Assembly: GCF_010093065.1 (NCBI RefSeq)
Contig: NZ_CP048113.1
Span: 4,712,001 to 4,776,000, forward strand
Direction of reading: 5' to 3'
Source: Chitinophaga agri
GTDB lineage: Bacteria > Bacteroidota > Bacteroidia > Chitinophagales > Chitinophagaceae
DNA: 64,000 nt
Shown here: in pieces, positions 15,931 to 27,630 of the stretch
Position numbering within the stretch: the stretch's first letter is position 1
How the letters are laid out: every line of letters begins with the position of its first letter
Position numbers and translations under genes: made by a program
The notes under the pieces: model-generated
The model's database searches: none
The model's input: the letters and a program-made list of their open reading frames with translations, nothing else
What the model was told of the DNA's origin: nothing

Positions 15931-17190
15931 CTATTGCAGCTTCTCCAGTGCAGCTTTCAGCTGAGCGATCATTGCCGGGATCTCTTCTTTTACACAGGTA
16001 CCAACACTCAGGCGATACCATGGAGAGTTTTTAGCGGCACCGAAAGCATAAAATGGCACCAGACCCAGTTTCGCTTCATTCAGGATGTAGGAGGTTACTG
16101 CTGCCTGATCGGCCAGTACGGTACCATCAGCAGTCTTTTTGCCTGCCAGGTCTATTTTCAGTGTCAGGTAGATAGCTGCCTGTGGAGCGATCGCTTCAAC
16201 AGGGTGACCTGCTTTCTTCAGACCATCAAAGCCCTCATAGATCTTTTGCAGACGCTCTTCAACTTCACCTTTGAATTTCTTCAGGTAGCTGTTCACCTCA
16301 TCTTTACGGCGGAGGTAACGGGCAGCAGCGTGCTGCTCGGCCATTGGGCTCCAGGCACCTACGTGAGAGAGGATAGATTTCATTTTTGCTATCACATGAG
16401 CAGGACCTAAAGCCCAACCAACTCTTACACCAGTTGCCGCGAAGGCTTTACTCATACCATCGATGAAGATGGTGTAGTCTCTCAGTTCAGGACGCAGGGA
16501 TACCGGTGTATAGTGCTGTGTCTGACCGAAGGTCAGCACCCAGTACATCTGGTCGAACATTACGTACAGTGGTTTTTCATCGGCGCCACGGCTTTTGTTT
16601 TCAGCAATTACCAGGTCGCATATCTCTTCCAGCTGTTGTTTACCAAAAGCAGTACCGGTTGGGTTCTGCGGAGAACAAAGCGCCAGGAGGGTAGCACCCT
16701 TCAGGAGAGGCTTCAGTTCAGCAGCAGTTGGCATAAAGTCGTTTTCTGGTTTAGTTTCCAGTACAACGTGTTCTGCCTCCAGGAAATGAGTATAGTGATT
16801 ATTGTTCCAGGATGGAGTAGCGTAAACTACCTTTTCACCTCTGTCTACAATAGTTCTGAAAGTTGCATAGATGATGGGACGACCACCGCAGGAGATGACA
16901 ATTTCCTTGGCAGGATCGTAGTTCAGGTTTTCATGTTCGGCGATAAAGTCACCAACAGATTTTCTCAGTTCAGGAATACCATCAGCCGGAGGGTAGTTGG
17001 TAAATCCTTCTTTGTAAGCCTTTATGATCTCTTCCTCGAATTCAGCCGGTATTGGGAATACCTTGGGATCAAAGTCCCCAATAGTGAAATTGTAGATCTT
17101 CTCGCCCTTGGCCTGCTTCTCCTTTATCTCACCGGCCAGCTTAATAATTTCAGACCCGATCAACGTTTCGGCTAAATGAGACAGTTTCAT
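15931..17190 (-). CDS. PLP-dependent class I/II aminotransferase
   Basis: 419 residues with the fold type I aminotransferase layout. Landmarks are NFTIGDFDPKVFPIP near residue 35, the Tyr- and Pro-rich NYPPADGIPELR, the SPQNPTG substrate motif, and the PLP lysine in FIDGMSKAFAATGVRVGW near residue 240. It transfers amino groups between an amino acid and a 2-oxo acid in the cytoplasm. It is closest to aspartate or aromatic aminotransferases, but the substrate cannot be fixed. It is monocistronic and divergent from dnaN. Confidence 0.88.
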   Translation of the reverse strand: MKLSHLAETLIGSEIIKLAGEIKEKQAKGEKIYNFTIGDFDPKVFPIPAEFEEEIIKAYKEGFTNYPPADGIPELRKSVGDFIAEHENLNYDPAKEIVISCGGRPIIYATFRTIVDRGEKVVYATPSWNNNHYTHFLEAEHVVLETKPENDFMPTAAELKPLLKGATLLALCSPQNPTGTAFGKQQLEEICDLVIAENKSRGADEKPLYVMFDQMYWVLTFGQTQHYTPVSLRPELRDYTIFIDGMSKAFAATGVRVGWALGPAHVIAKMKSILSHVGAWSPMAEQHAAARYLRRKDEVNSYLKKFKGEVEERLQKIYEGFDGLKKAGHPVEAIAPQAAIYLTLKIDLAGKKTADGTVLADQAAVTSYILNEAKLGLVPFYAFGAAKNSPWYRLSVGTCVKEEIPAMIAQLKAALEKLQ

Positions 17191-17541
17191 AACCCAAAAG
17201 AATTTTAGTTTTAAAAATATTTTTTTGCGACCGCAAAGCTAAAGGATATGAACATCATTTAAAAGAAATAGGTATTTTTTTCACGCCGTATTAATAAATC
17301 GGCCCTTTATTAAATTACATTCAATAAAAGAACTTGTAATCATCGCTTTATCTAACATTGCATTTTCCGGTAATATCTGTAGTTAGCGGGATACTTGACA
17401 TTTCTTTCTATCTTTGTCCGCGTTTCTTAAAAAGCCTTATTTTAGTGTGGTTAGACAAAATCCGAATTTCGGTAATTCACCTCACGGGCCATTACAGCGG
17501 CTATTTCAAGTTTAGCAAAAAGTAAATACAATATAAATCAC
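17191..17541. other. Divergent intergenic region before dnaN
   Basis: 351 bp without a gene. It holds a -7-like TATCTTTG at 17409-17416 on the plus strand, about 125 nt before the dnaN ATG, and a small dyad CCGAATTTCGG near 17462-17472. No convincing -33 element was found. Confidence 0.4.
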
Positions 17542-18660
17542 ATGAAGTTTATCGTTTCTTCCTCTACTTTGTTAAAACAATTGCAGCAGATCAGCGGGGT
17601 GATCAACTCGAACACGGTGTTGCCTATATTGGAAGATTTCCTGTTCCTGATCGATAAGAACGAACTGACTGTAGTAGCCACAGACCTTGAGACTGTGATG
17701 AAGGTGAAGCTGGAGGTGGAAGCCAAAGAAAGTGGCCGTATCTGTATTCCGGCAAAGATCCTGATGGACTCTCTCAAAAACCTGCCTGACCAGCCACTTA
17801 CATTTCATATAGATCTTAACTCCTACGCGGTTGAAATTACTTCCGACAATGGTAAGTACAAGGTGATGGGTGAAAATCCGGAGAATTTCCCGAAAGAGCC
17901 TGCGGCTGATGATACCACTTCATTCACCGTAACTGCCACCGCCCTGGTTACTGCGATCAACAAGACCCTCTTCGCCGTAAGCAATGACGATCTCCGTCCT
18001 GCCATGACAGGTGTGTTCTTCGAACTGACCCCGGGTAGCCTGACCTTCGTAGCTACAGATGCGCACCGCCTTGTTAAGTATGTAAGAACAGATGTAGTGT
18101 GCCCTAAAGCAGAAACCTTCATCGTGCCTAAAAAACCGCTGAACCTGCTGAAGTCTGCATTACCTGACAATAGCACCGAAATTAAGATTGCCTATAGCCA
18201 GAACCACTTCTTTGTTACACATGACGGCGCCCAGATGATCTGCCGCCTCATCGATGCAAGGTTCCCTGACTATAAGGTTGTTATTCCTAAAGACAACCCA
18301 TACCGCCTGACCGTTGCAAAAAGCGATTTCCAGAATGCCCTGAAACGCGTAAGCGTTTTCGCTAACAAGAGCACCAACCAGGTAGCCCTGAGCATTACAG
18401 GCAGCGAACTGCAGCTTTCCGCCCAGGACGTTGACTTCTCTTTCGAAGGTAATGAGCGTATGAGTTGCCAGTACACAGGTGATGATATGCAGATCGCATT
18501 CAACGCGAAATTCCTTATCGAAATGCTGAACGCAGCAGAGGGGGATGAGATCTCTATCGAATTGTCTACACCAACCAAAGCAGGTATCCTGAAACCTTCT
18601 GAGATAGAAGAAAATGAAGATCTGCTGATGCTGGTTATGCCGCTTATGCTGAATAACTAA
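17542..18660 (+). CDS. dnaN: DNA polymerase III subunit beta (sliding clamp)
   Basis: 372 residues, the normal length for a bacterial beta clamp with three repeated clamp domains of about 120 residues. Landmarks are KFIVSSSTLLKQLQQISGVI at the N-terminus, GVFFEL, VATDAHRLVKY near residue 175, and the C-terminal VMPLML just before the end. It rings DNA and tethers the replicative polymerase. dnaA and the rest of the origin cluster are not beside it, which is common in Bacteroidota. Confidence 0.97.
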   Translation: MKFIVSSSTLLKQLQQISGVINSNTVLPILEDFLFLIDKNELTVVATDLETVMKVKLEVEAKESGRICIPAKILMDSLKNLPDQPLTFHIDLNSYAVEITSDNGKYKVMGENPENFPKEPAADDTTSFTVTATALVTAINKTLFAVSNDDLRPAMTGVFFELTPGSLTFVATDAHRLVKYVRTDVVCPKAETFIVPKKPLNLLKSALPDNSTEIKIAYSQNHFFVTHDGAQMICRLIDARFPDYKVVIPKDNPYRLTVAKSDFQNALKRVSVFANKSTNQVALSITGSELQLSAQDVDFSFEGNERMSCQYTGDDMQIAFNAKFLIEMLNAAEGDEISIELSTPTKAGILKPSEIEENEDLLMLVMPLMLNN

Positions 18661-18700
18661 GCCGGCCTTCCAACAACTAATAACTAATGTTTATCTATAA

Positions 18701-18730
18701 AGCAATCTCTCACAAGGAGATTGCTTTTTT
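18701..18730 (+). terminator. Intrinsic terminator of dnaN
   Basis: AGCAATCTC, a 7-nt loop, then GAGATTGCT followed by a T run. It lies 41 nt after the dnaN stop codon. Confidence 0.9.
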
Positions 18731-18894
18731 CTTTTACCATAGCCACTTTCAAAAGATTTATTATTTAAAAAAGTCGTAAATTAATAGTACCAATAAGGAT
18801 AGTAAGTATTTGATTTACCCCTGTTTGATGACCGCTATTTCACGTTCAATGATCACCGCATGAACCACGATCATGCAGAAAACTGAATTCCCGT

Positions 18895-19713
18895 ATGGAA
18901 GAATTCTTTAATAATATTCCACCCTGGTATCGTACCGCCTTTCTTGTCGGCGGACTGGTGCTTCTCTGGATGATAGAAGGCGTAATACCCCGTCTCTCAT
19001 TCAAAGGAGACCGCTACAGGCATGCGGGTACCAATCTGTTCTTTACGTTGACAACTGCGGCTGTTAACCTGGGCTTCGCATTCCTGATCGTTACCGCATC
19101 AGAATGGACTGCCCGGACACAATTTGGTCTGTTGTACACCATTCAGCTGCCTGTATGGCTGCATTGCCTGTTAGCCATGATGATGATGGATCTCATCGGC
19201 GCTTACCTGGTACACCTCATCCAGCATAAAATAGCCTGGATGTGGCATTTCCATAAGATCCATCACATTGATACCGCTGTAGATACTACGACGGCCTTAC
19301 GCCACCATCCGGTAGAAAGTCTGTTCCGGGTATTCGCCCTGTTACTGGCTATCGTAGTGATGGGCGTTCCCATCTGGATGGTGATGTTATACCAGAGCGT
19401 ATCCGCATTTATGTCCCAGTTCAATCATGCCAATATCCGGTTACCCAAATGGCTAGATAATGCCCTTAGCCTTGTCATAGTATCGCCTGACATGCATAAG
19501 GTGCACCATAGTCATTATCAGCCCGAAACTGATTCCAACTACGCCAACATCTTTTCATTCTGGGACCGCCTGTTCGGCACATTTGTAAAAGTGAAAGACG
19601 TAACACACCTGCGTTACGGACTGGATGAGTATCGGGAAGAACATTATCAGCAGATCGGTACCCTGCTAAAGGTTCCCTGGGAACATACAAAGCAGGAAAA
19701 AGTTATAAACTAA
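18895..19713 (+). CDS. Sterol desaturase / fatty acid hydroxylase family membrane protein
   Basis: 272 residues with about four or five TM segments. It has the eight-histidine di-iron signature of the fatty acid hydroxylase superfamily: HLIQH (residues ~106-110), HFHKIHH (~117-123), HH in TALRHHPVE, and HKVHHSHY near residue 205. These enzymes hydroxylate or desaturate lipids, including ornithine lipids, carotenoids and sterols, in the membrane. The true substrate is unknown. It is followed 30 nt later by a small membrane protein gene. Confidence 0.88.
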   Translation: MEEFFNNIPPWYRTAFLVGGLVLLWMIEGVIPRLSFKGDRYRHAGTNLFFTLTTAAVNLGFAFLIVTASEWTARTQFGLLYTIQLPVWLHCLLAMMMMDLIGAYLVHLIQHKIAWMWHFHKIHHIDTAVDTTTALRHHPVESLFRVFALLLAIVVMGVPIWMVMLYQSVSAFMSQFNHANIRLPKWLDNALSLVIVSPDMHKVHHSHYQPETDSNYANIFSFWDRLFGTFVKVKDVTHLRYGLDEYREEHYQQIGTLLKVPWEHTKQEKVIN

Positions 19714-19742
19714 TATTCAAATCACGCTTAATTCAACTCCAT

Positions 19743-20000
19743 ATGCAACAGCACACCACGTCCACACCCACTAAAATAGCCTGCTTCGTTTCTATGTTTG
19801 CAGGCATCTTTGCTGCAGTATATGCCTTCGTTGCAAGGAATCCAAGTACAGCACTTGTACTCGGGATTGCGGCAATCGTAATCGGAGGACTCTCCGTTGT
19901 AAAGGCACACAAAAACATTGACGATACACAGGTTGCCACTGCCGGTATATTCATGGCAGTCGTTGCCTGCGCAGTAGCTTTGTGGCAAATGTATAATTAG
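19743..20000 (+). CDS. Small membrane protein of unknown function
   Basis: 85 residues with three hydrophobic stretches: IACFVSMFAGIFAAVYAFVA, TALVLGIAAIVIGGLSVV and ATAGIFMAVVACAVALWQM. These are probably three membrane helices. It starts 29 nt after the hydroxylase gene on the same strand and may be co-transcribed with it. No family is recognised beyond its membrane nature. Confidence 0.6.
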   Translation: MQQHTTSTPTKIACFVSMFAGIFAAVYAFVARNPSTALVLGIAAIVIGGLSVVKAHKNIDDTQVATAGIFMAVVACAVALWQMYN

Positions 20001-20086
20001 TATGTTCATGACTACTATAGTCTGCTTGCAGGTAACGGGCAGTATCCGTCATACTGCCTGTTGCCTGCGGACTATGGAAGTATTGG

Positions 20087-20584
20087 CTATCTCTTTTTAC
20101 CTGCCTTTTTATATTCCTCGAGGTATCCCTCTGCAGCTTTGATGGGAAACAGCACTAACGAAGTGTCGGTCAGTGCCCTGATAAGCGTAGTATCTATGAC
20201 CACAGCAGAATCTTTCTGCCGGGTACCCTCTATGTGACTCCAGAAAAGCAGCGTATCGTGCGACACACTCCACTTGTCATATGTCATCGAATAGGTATTA
20301 ATGGATGTAATAGCCCCGTTCTTCTTCAGCTGAAAACCCTGCATTGCTTTATCCACACCAGCAACCGGCTGTAACCATCTCCCAAACAGCTGATCTTCAC
20401 TATAAGAAATCGTATCTGCCTTGACCGTTGTAACGGAATCAATGATCGTTTCCGGCATAACTGTATCCGGCACATCTATCAGGCTGCTATCTTCTACCTG
20501 TACAGTACTGGGAGAAGGAGCGGGCTGCTGACAAGCTGCGGCAATAACGGTACAGATTACTGGCAAAAGCAGACTTTTTTTCAT
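20087..20584 (-). CDS. Lipocalin-like lipoprotein
   Basis: 165 residues. The N-terminus (KKSLLLPVICTVIAAACQQP) is a lipoprotein signal with the lipobox Cys at residue 18. A low-complexity Ser, Pro, Thr, Val and Asp linker follows. The C-terminal ~90 residues (LFGRWLQPV, GFQLKKNGAITSIN, WSVSHDTLLFW) look like a short lipocalin-like beta-barrel of the kind often annotated in Bacteroidota. Ligand and role are unknown. It is divergent from the thiamine operon, about 50 nt from the TPP riboswitch. Confidence 0.6.
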   Translation of the reverse strand: MKKSLLLPVICTVIAAACQQPAPSPSTVQVEDSSLIDVPDTVMPETIIDSVTTVKADTISYSEDQLFGRWLQPVAGVDKAMQGFQLKKNGAITSINTYSMTYDKWSVSHDTLLFWSHIEGTRQKDSAVVIDTTLIRALTDTSLVLFPIKAAEGYLEEYKKAGKKR

Positions 20585-20636
20585 AGATCCAAAGATAGCA
20601 ATAGTAGTTTAACAAATTTAACTACCTTTAAGGCAC

Positions 20637-20735
20637 TTTAGGGGTGTTTTCCGGATACCTACAGTAACCGGAAAGCTGAGATGAGACCCTCAGACCTGAT
20701 GCAGTTCATACTGCCGTAGGAAAAAGTTGCCTGAC
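20637..20735 (+). ncRNA. TPP riboswitch (THI element)
   Basis: The conserved THI-box pieces occur in order: GGGGTG (20641-20646), GCTGAGATGAGACCCTC (20674-20690), ACCTGATGCAG (20694-20704) and CTGCCGTAGGAAA (20711-20723). Thiamine pyrophosphate binding by this RNA normally lowers expression of thiamine genes. Its position about 90 nt upstream of thiS fits feedback control of the whole thi operon. No classic terminator hairpin is obvious between it and thiS, so control may act on translation start. Confidence 0.93.
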
Positions 20736-20823
20736 ACAACACTTATTGTCTCAGGAACACATAACTGAACTCTCCATCATTTCCATCCTTAAAGTTTATT
20801 GTTCAACTTAATTCCTTGCAAAC

Positions 20824-21027
20824 ATGGAAGTGCTTGTAAACAATAAACTTTATGCGGTGCAGCCGGGGACCTCCATCGCTGCACTCTTACAGTTTATTCA
20901 ACTACCGTCAGAAAAAGGCGTAGCCATCGCCATCAACAGTCAGGTCATACCAAAGACCTCCTGGCCCGATCAGATCTTACAGACCGCTGATAAGGTCACG
21001 ATCATTCGCGCCACACAGGGGGGATAG
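20824..21027 (+). CDS. thiS: Sulfur carrier protein ThiS
   Basis: 67 residues with the ubiquitin-like fold pattern and the C-terminal di-glycine (ATQGG) needed for adenylation and thiocarboxylate formation. It donates sulfur to ThiG for the thiazole ring. It is the first gene after the TPP riboswitch. The activating enzyme ThiF is not in this window, so ThiS must rely on one encoded elsewhere. Confidence 0.92.
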   Translation: MEVLVNNKLYAVQPGTSIAALLQFIQLPSEKGVAIAINSQVIPKTSWPDQILQTADKVTIIRATQGG

Positions 21028-21119
21028 TCTCCTGCGCTATTCACATCGACGAACCGACAATGGACATACATCGCCATAAGAGCCCTGTCATGCCCATACG
21101 TGAACGTCATTGCGCATAG

Positions 21120-23008
<1,889 letters not shown>

Positions 23009-23009
<1 letters not shown>

Positions 23010-23623
23010 TGATACAGGTCCTTACACATAGTACCCACCTACCGGAAGAGACCCGTTACTGGCGGCAACTACTGGATGCTGGTGCTGACAGTATCCTGCT
23101 GCGCAAGCCCGGATGGACGGCCGGTGATTATGAGCAATTGCTGCTGGAAGCAGATGTCACCTGCTATAGTAAGATCATGATCGCCGGTCACCCACTGCTT
23201 TGCGAAAAGTATGGTTTGCAGGGCATACACTTCAGCGAGAACGCCGGTAACCAACTGACAGCCACCACACTGTCATTATTCCGGGAGCAGGGCTGGCGGC
23301 TCAGCACCAGTGTACATACTATTCCCGTATTGCAATCAGCCGCTAATCACTGGGACCAGCTATTACTGGCGCCTGTGTTTGACAGCATCTCTAAACCGGG
23401 GCATAACAGTGCCTTCGGTGAAGATTTCAGGCTGTTCAGGGGCGCTTATCAGGGTAGGGTATTAGCGTTAGGAGGGATCGATCGTACAACAGCTGTTAAA
23501 GCCCGCAACATGCAGTTTGACGGGATTGCCCTTCTGGGCGCCATCTGGCAGGAACCAGCCACAGCTATCAGCCGGTTCAGCCACATCATGGATATATGGA
23601 ACACAACCGGCCATTCGTTATGA
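23009..23623 (+). CDS. tenI: TenI-like protein (ThiE superfamily)
   Basis: 204 residues in the thiamine-phosphate synthase/TenI fold. It has LRKP near residue 32, GIHFSEN, and APVFDSISKPGHN near residue 125, which resembles the Bacteroidota TenI motif rather than catalytic ThiE. The ThiE pyrophosphate-binding pattern seen in the second paralog ([11 protein letters not shown]) is missing. TenI speeds tautomerisation of the thiazole product. A true ThiE lies downstream in the same operon, so this copy is probably the TenI one. Its start overlaps the thiC stop. Confidence 0.75.
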
Positions 23624-24441
23624 GCCTTGCCGGCCTGGACCCGTCCGCAGGAGCGGGATTACTGGCCGACATCAAAACATTTGAGGCGCTGAACACTTAC
23701 GGACTTGGTGTCTGTACTGCATTGACCGTACAAACAGATACGCAGTTTATCTCAGCCGAATGGCAGTCTGCTACGCAGATCATTGCACAGGCTCAACCAC
23801 TATTGGAAAAGTTTCCCGTGCAATACTGTAAGATCGGGATCATAAAAGATGCGGCGACCATGCTGGCCGTGATCAGTGCCATCCGGCATATACAGCCAGA
23901 TATAAAGATCATACTTGACCCGGTACTGAAAGCCAGTGCAGGATATGTCTTTCATCAAGATGCCCGGCTGGGTGTATGGAAGGCCGTGCTGGAACAGGTT
24001 TACCTGCTCACGCCTAATTACCACGAAGCGTTATTGTTAAGCGGGGAAGCGGATGGTGCTGCTGCCGCACGTGTGCTGGCCACTTATTGTGCAGTACTAT
24101 TGAAAGGCGGTCACCGGGCGGACATGCCAGGAACCGACAGTCTGTTTGTTCAGGAAGAAGAGAAGATACGACTGCAGGACTATTGGCCTCAATCCGGTCG
24201 GGACGATCGTCTGCATATCGTACCCGGTATGCAGGAAGGTAGTTCGGTCAGTATCCTCGACATTCCGGCAGGCAGGCAGACCGTCTATCCAAAACACGGG
24301 TCCGGATGTGTACTCAGTGCTGCCGTCACCGCACAACTGGCAGCAGGCGTATCATTGTTCAAAGCATGTATTTCAGCAAAGCTGTATACAGAGAAATTCC
24401 TGGCCAGTCATTCATCACTATTAGGTTATCACAACTCATGA
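23596..24441 (+). CDS. thiD: Hydroxymethylpyrimidine/phosphomethylpyrimidine kinase
   Basis: 281 residues, ribokinase-like fold. MSLAGLDPSAGAGLLADIKT near the N-terminus and KHGSGCVLSAAVTAQLA near residue 235 carry the substrate site and the anion-hole GSGC motif. It phosphorylates HMP and HMP-P. The ATG at 23596 overlaps the TenI gene by 28 bp; a second ATG at 23620 would shorten the protein by eight residues. It overlaps thiE by four bases, showing translational coupling. Confidence 0.92.
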   Translation: MEHNRPFVMSLAGLDPSAGAGLLADIKTFEALNTYGLGVCTALTVQTDTQFISAEWQSATQIIAQAQPLLEKFPVQYCKIGIIKDAATMLAVISAIRHIQPDIKIILDPVLKASAGYVFHQDARLGVWKAVLEQVYLLTPNYHEALLLSGEADGAAAARVLATYCAVLLKGGHRADMPGTDSLFVQEEEKIRLQDYWPQSGRDDRLHIVPGMQEGSSVSILDIPAGRQTVYPKHGSGCVLSAAVTAQLAAGVSLFKACISAKLYTEKFLASHSSLLGYHNS

Positions 24442-25052
24442 TCAACTCATTACATTACATATCACAGCAAACGGCCAATGCTTCGCATGTTGACAATATA
24501 CTGGCCGCTTGTGAAGCAGGCTGCAAATGGATACAGCTTCGTATCAAAAATGAGCCGGAAGAAAGTATACGGCGACAGGCAATGGCCGCAAAAGCTATCT
24601 GTGCGAAATACAATGCTACGCTGATCATTAATGATCATCCGCAGGTTGCGGCTACCATAGGCGCACACGGCGTACATGTAGGCAAAGAGGATATGACCGT
24701 AGCGGCAGCACGTGCACTCACGGGTGACAACTTTATCATCGGCGGCACCGCGAATACACTCGAAGACATTCTCGCTCATGTGAAAGACGGTGCTGATTAT
24801 GTTGGGGTAGGACCTTACCGGTTCACCACAACGAAAGAGAAATTAAGCCCGGTACTGGGACTGGAAGGCATCGCCGGTATCATGTCATCTCTGCGGAACA
24901 TGGGCATTCATATACCGGTAATTGCGATAGGGGGCATACTGGCAGCAGATGTACCGGCCCTGATGCAAACAGGGATACATGGTATTGCCGTAAGCGGTCT
25001 TATCACACATGCTGACAATAAATTACTCACCGTATCATCACTTGCAATATGA
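24438..25052 (+). CDS. thiE: Thiamine-phosphate synthase
   Basis: 204 residues. The ATG at 24438 overlaps the thiD stop (ATGA) and fits the family start; longer in-frame starts would run backward through thiD. Landmarks are [11 protein letters not shown] near residue 33, [33 protein letters not shown] near residue 120 and GGI near residue 165. It joins HMP-PP and the thiazole phosphate to make thiamine phosphate. It overlaps thiG by four bases. Confidence 0.92.
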   Translation: MINSLHYISQQTANASHVDNILAACEAGCKWIQLRIKNEPEESIRRQAMAAKAICAKYNATLIINDHPQVAATIGAHGVHVGKEDMTVAAARALTGDNFIIGGTANTLEDILAHVKDGADYVGVGPYRFTTTKEKLSPVLGLEGIAGIMSSLRNMGIHIPVIAIGGILAADVPALMQTGIHGIAVSGLITHADNKLLTVSSLAI

Positions 25053-25822
25053 CACCTCTTGTAATAGCAGGACATACCTTTTCTTCCCGGCTGTTCACTG
25101 GTACGGGTAAGTTCTCCTCTCTGCCGCTCATGGAAGAAGCCTTACTGGCATCTGGTTCAGAGCTGGTGACGGTAGCGTTGAAAAGGGTAGATGTGCATAA
25201 TCAATCGGACGACATGTTACAGCATGTTCATCATCCGCAGCTAAAATTATTGCCTAACACCTCTGGTGTAAGAACAGCAAAAGAGGCAGTGTATGCCGCA
25301 CAGCTGGCCAGGGAGGCACTGGAAACGAACTGGCTGAAACTGGAGATCCATCCTGACCCGCGGTATTTATTACCCGACCCGATAGAGACATTAAAAGCCG
25401 CAGAAGAACTGGTAAAACTCGGTTTCATTGTGTTACCCTATGTACATGCAGACCCTGTACTGTGCAAGCGGCTGGAAGAAGTGGGCACAGCGGCAGTGAT
25501 GCCATTGGGTGCGCCTATCGGCAGTAATAAGGGACTTAAAACGATTGACTTTCTTGAGATCATCGTAGAACAAAGCAATGTGCCCGTTGTCGTGGATGCC
25601 GGCATTGGCAGTCCGTCAGATGCGGCTAAGGCAATGGAAATAGGGGCTGATGCAGTGCTGGTGAATACCGCTATTGCGGTAGCAGCCAACCCGGTACTGA
25701 TGGCCCAGGCATTCAGGCAGGCAGTGTTAGCGGGCAGACAGGCATATGAAGCAGGACTGGCACCGGTACATAGACAGGCAGTGGCATCCAGTCCGCTGAT
25801 CGGTTTCCTTGATGAAGTATAA
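25049..25822 (+). CDS. thiG: Thiazole synthase
   Basis: 257 residues, the usual ThiG length. Landmarks are FTGTGKF near residue 13, [12 protein letters not shown] near residue 70, the [11 protein letters not shown] stretch near residue 95 with the Schiff-base lysine candidate, and [20 protein letters not shown] near residue 185. It combines DXP, dehydroglycine and ThiS thiocarboxylate into the thiazole phosphate. Start and end overlap or abut its neighbours in the thi operon. Confidence 0.94.
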   Translation: MTPLVIAGHTFSSRLFTGTGKFSSLPLMEEALLASGSELVTVALKRVDVHNQSDDMLQHVHHPQLKLLPNTSGVRTAKEAVYAAQLAREALETNWLKLEIHPDPRYLLPDPIETLKAAEELVKLGFIVLPYVHADPVLCKRLEEVGTAAVMPLGAPIGSNKGLKTIDFLEIIVEQSNVPVVVDAGIGSPSDAAKAMEIGADAVLVNTAIAVAANPVLMAQAFRQAVLAGRQAYEAGLAPVHRQAVASSPLIGFLDEV

Positions 25823-25830
25823 ACAAACAC

Positions 25831-26943
25831 ATGATGTCAGGTTTCAGAAACATTTTTGACCAGCATAACTGGGAAGAGGAGAAAGCGTCTATCTATGCAA
25901 AGACATCCAGGGATGTAGAAGCAGCGCTCGCTGCCGGTAAACGCACTTTAGAAGACTTTAAAGCGCTGATCTCACCGGCCGCAGCACCTTACCTCGAACA
26001 GATGGCACAACAGAGCAGAAGGCTTACGCAACAGCGTTTCGGGCATACTATGCAATTGTACATACCGTTGTACCTAAGCAATGAATGCCAGAACATCTGT
26101 ACTTATTGTGGCTTTAGCCTGGATAACAAGATCGCCAGGAAGACGCTGAATAAGGAGGAGATCCTGCGGGAAGTGGAAGTGATCAAGGCAATGGGGTATG
26201 ATCATGTATTGCTGGTAACAGGGGAGGCCAATCAGACAGTAGGGGTGGACTACTTCCGGGAAGCCATGCAGCTTATACGCCCACATTTCTCCAACATCTC
26301 GATGGAAGTACAGCCGATGGATCAGGAAGATTATGCAGCATTGATCCCGCATGGACTGCACGGCGTACTGGTATACCAGGAGACCTACCATCAGGCAGAT
26401 TATAAACTGCATCATCCCAAAGGAAAGAAATCAAACTTTTATTACCGGCTGGATACACCGGACAGACTGGGAAAAGCAGGCATTCATAAAATAGGGCTGG
26501 GGGTGCTGATCGGGCTGGAAGACTGGCGGACGGACAGTTTCTTTACCGCCCTTCATCTGCAATACCTGGAAAAGACCTACTGGCAAACAAAATATAGTAT
26601 TTCATTCCCCAGGTTACGCCCATGCTCCGGTGGCCTGGCCCCTAAAGTGGTCATGAGCGACCGCGAGCTGGTGCAACTGATCTGTGCCTACAGACTCCTT
26701 GACCAGGAAGTGGAATTAAGCCTTTCTACGCGCGAAACACCTAAGTTCCGGGACAATGTTATCAAACTAGGCATTACAGCGCTTAGCGCAGGCTCTAAAA
26801 CGAATCCCGGGGGGTATGCTACAGACCTATCCTCACTGGAACAGTTTGAGATATCTGATGACCGTAGCCCGGCAGGCATCAGCCATATGCTGCGTACCCA
26901 GGGTTATGAACCGGTGTGGAAAGACTGGGAAGAGGGGTACTAG
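25831..26943 (+). CDS. thiH: 2-iminoacetate synthase (radical SAM)
   Basis: 370 residues. The radical SAM Cx3Cx2C cluster is CQNICTYC (Cys 86, 90, 93). It cleaves tyrosine to yield dehydroglycine for ThiG, the anaerobic-type route in place of ThiO. It is the last gene of the thi operon and is followed by a terminator. No thiF or thiO is in the window. Confidence 0.94.
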   Translation: MMSGFRNIFDQHNWEEEKASIYAKTSRDVEAALAAGKRTLEDFKALISPAAAPYLEQMAQQSRRLTQQRFGHTMQLYIPLYLSNECQNICTYCGFSLDNKIARKTLNKEEILREVEVIKAMGYDHVLLVTGEANQTVGVDYFREAMQLIRPHFSNISMEVQPMDQEDYAALIPHGLHGVLVYQETYHQADYKLHHPKGKKSNFYYRLDTPDRLGKAGIHKIGLGVLIGLEDWRTDSFFTALHLQYLEKTYWQTKYSISFPRLRPCSGGLAPKVVMSDRELVQLICAYRLLDQEVELSLSTRETPKFRDNVIKLGITALSAGSKTNPGGYATDLSSLEQFEISDDRSPAGISHMLRTQGYEPVWKDWEEGY

Positions 26944-26990
26944 CACGGTCTTTTCGTGCACTATACATATTTGAAGCGATAATAAGGTAA

Positions 26991-27019
26991 GCCCCGCATT
27001 CCTGCGGGGCTGTTTTTTT
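26991..27019 (+). terminator. Intrinsic terminator of the thi operon
   Basis: GCCCCGCA, four bases, TGCGGGGC, then a T-rich run. It lies 48 nt after the thiH stop. Confidence 0.9.
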
Positions 27020-27072
27020 ACCTAAATCCATTACTGAAATTTGTTACTTATGGAGATAAGTAGCCGCTTAAT

Positions 27073-27091
27073 CTTACATTTCAAATGTAAG
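27073..27091. promoter_or_regulatory. 19-bp perfect dyad CTTACATTT-C-AAATGTAAG
   Basis: The perfect 9-1-9 inverted repeat lies in the thiH to DUF2383 gap. A smaller dyad ACTTAT-GGAG-ATAAGT lies just before it at about 27046-27061. Neither has an obvious terminator tail. These could be operators or transcript ends for the minus-strand gene; role unknown. Confidence 0.35.
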
Positions 27092-27168
27092 TCGCTCATA
27101 ATGAACAACCACATTGCCTGCTGTTTTGAACAAAAAGAACAACGGGTATCAAAATGAACGCAGGCCCA

Positions 27169-27630
27169 TCAATGAGGTATCTTTTCCAGGTCTCTATATG
27201 TCTTTACGGTATCATGCGAACTTCTGAGCGCTCCTTTCTGGTTAGCGATCAATTCTCTGACACTATAAGGCATCGGAATACTGGAACGAAGTATTTCCTC
27301 GTAGGTCCGCTGAGCGGCAGCTTCTCCATATTCACATGCGGAGAGGATGGAATGGCGGTCGTGTCCGGAAAAAGTCGCTTTCACGTCCATCCATGTCCTG
27401 TAGATCTTTCCGTATATAGTAGCACCGTCCGGCGCGGTTTCACCATGTTCAGTCAATAGTTTGTTCAACTGTTCTATATATGTATTACTTTCTTCTGTCA
27501 TTCTTTGAAACAATGCTTTGAGGTCTGCATCATCGGTCTGATCAATTGCCTTGCTATATCCTTCTACACGGTCGCGGTTAATTCTAACCAGGTCATTCAG
27601 GGCTTCCAACAATTTTTCATTCAGTTGCAT
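27169..27630 (-). CDS. PA2169/DUF2383-type four-helix-bundle protein
   Basis: 153 residues, entirely helical. LNEKLLEALNDLVRINRDRV and SACEYGEAAAQRTYEEILRS match the PA2169/DUF2383 family, ferritin-like four-helix proteins that are often stress-induced. Its metal binding is not known. Its neighbours, a tiny lmo0937-type membrane protein and two ferritin-like proteins, suggest a stress cluster. Confidence 0.8.
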   Translation of the reverse strand: MQLNEKLLEALNDLVRINRDRVEGYSKAIDQTDDADLKALFQRMTEESNTYIEQLNKLLTEHGETAPDGATIYGKIYRTWMDVKATFSGHDRHSILSACEYGEAAAQRTYEEILRSSIPMPYSVRELIANQKGALRSSHDTVKTYRDLEKIPH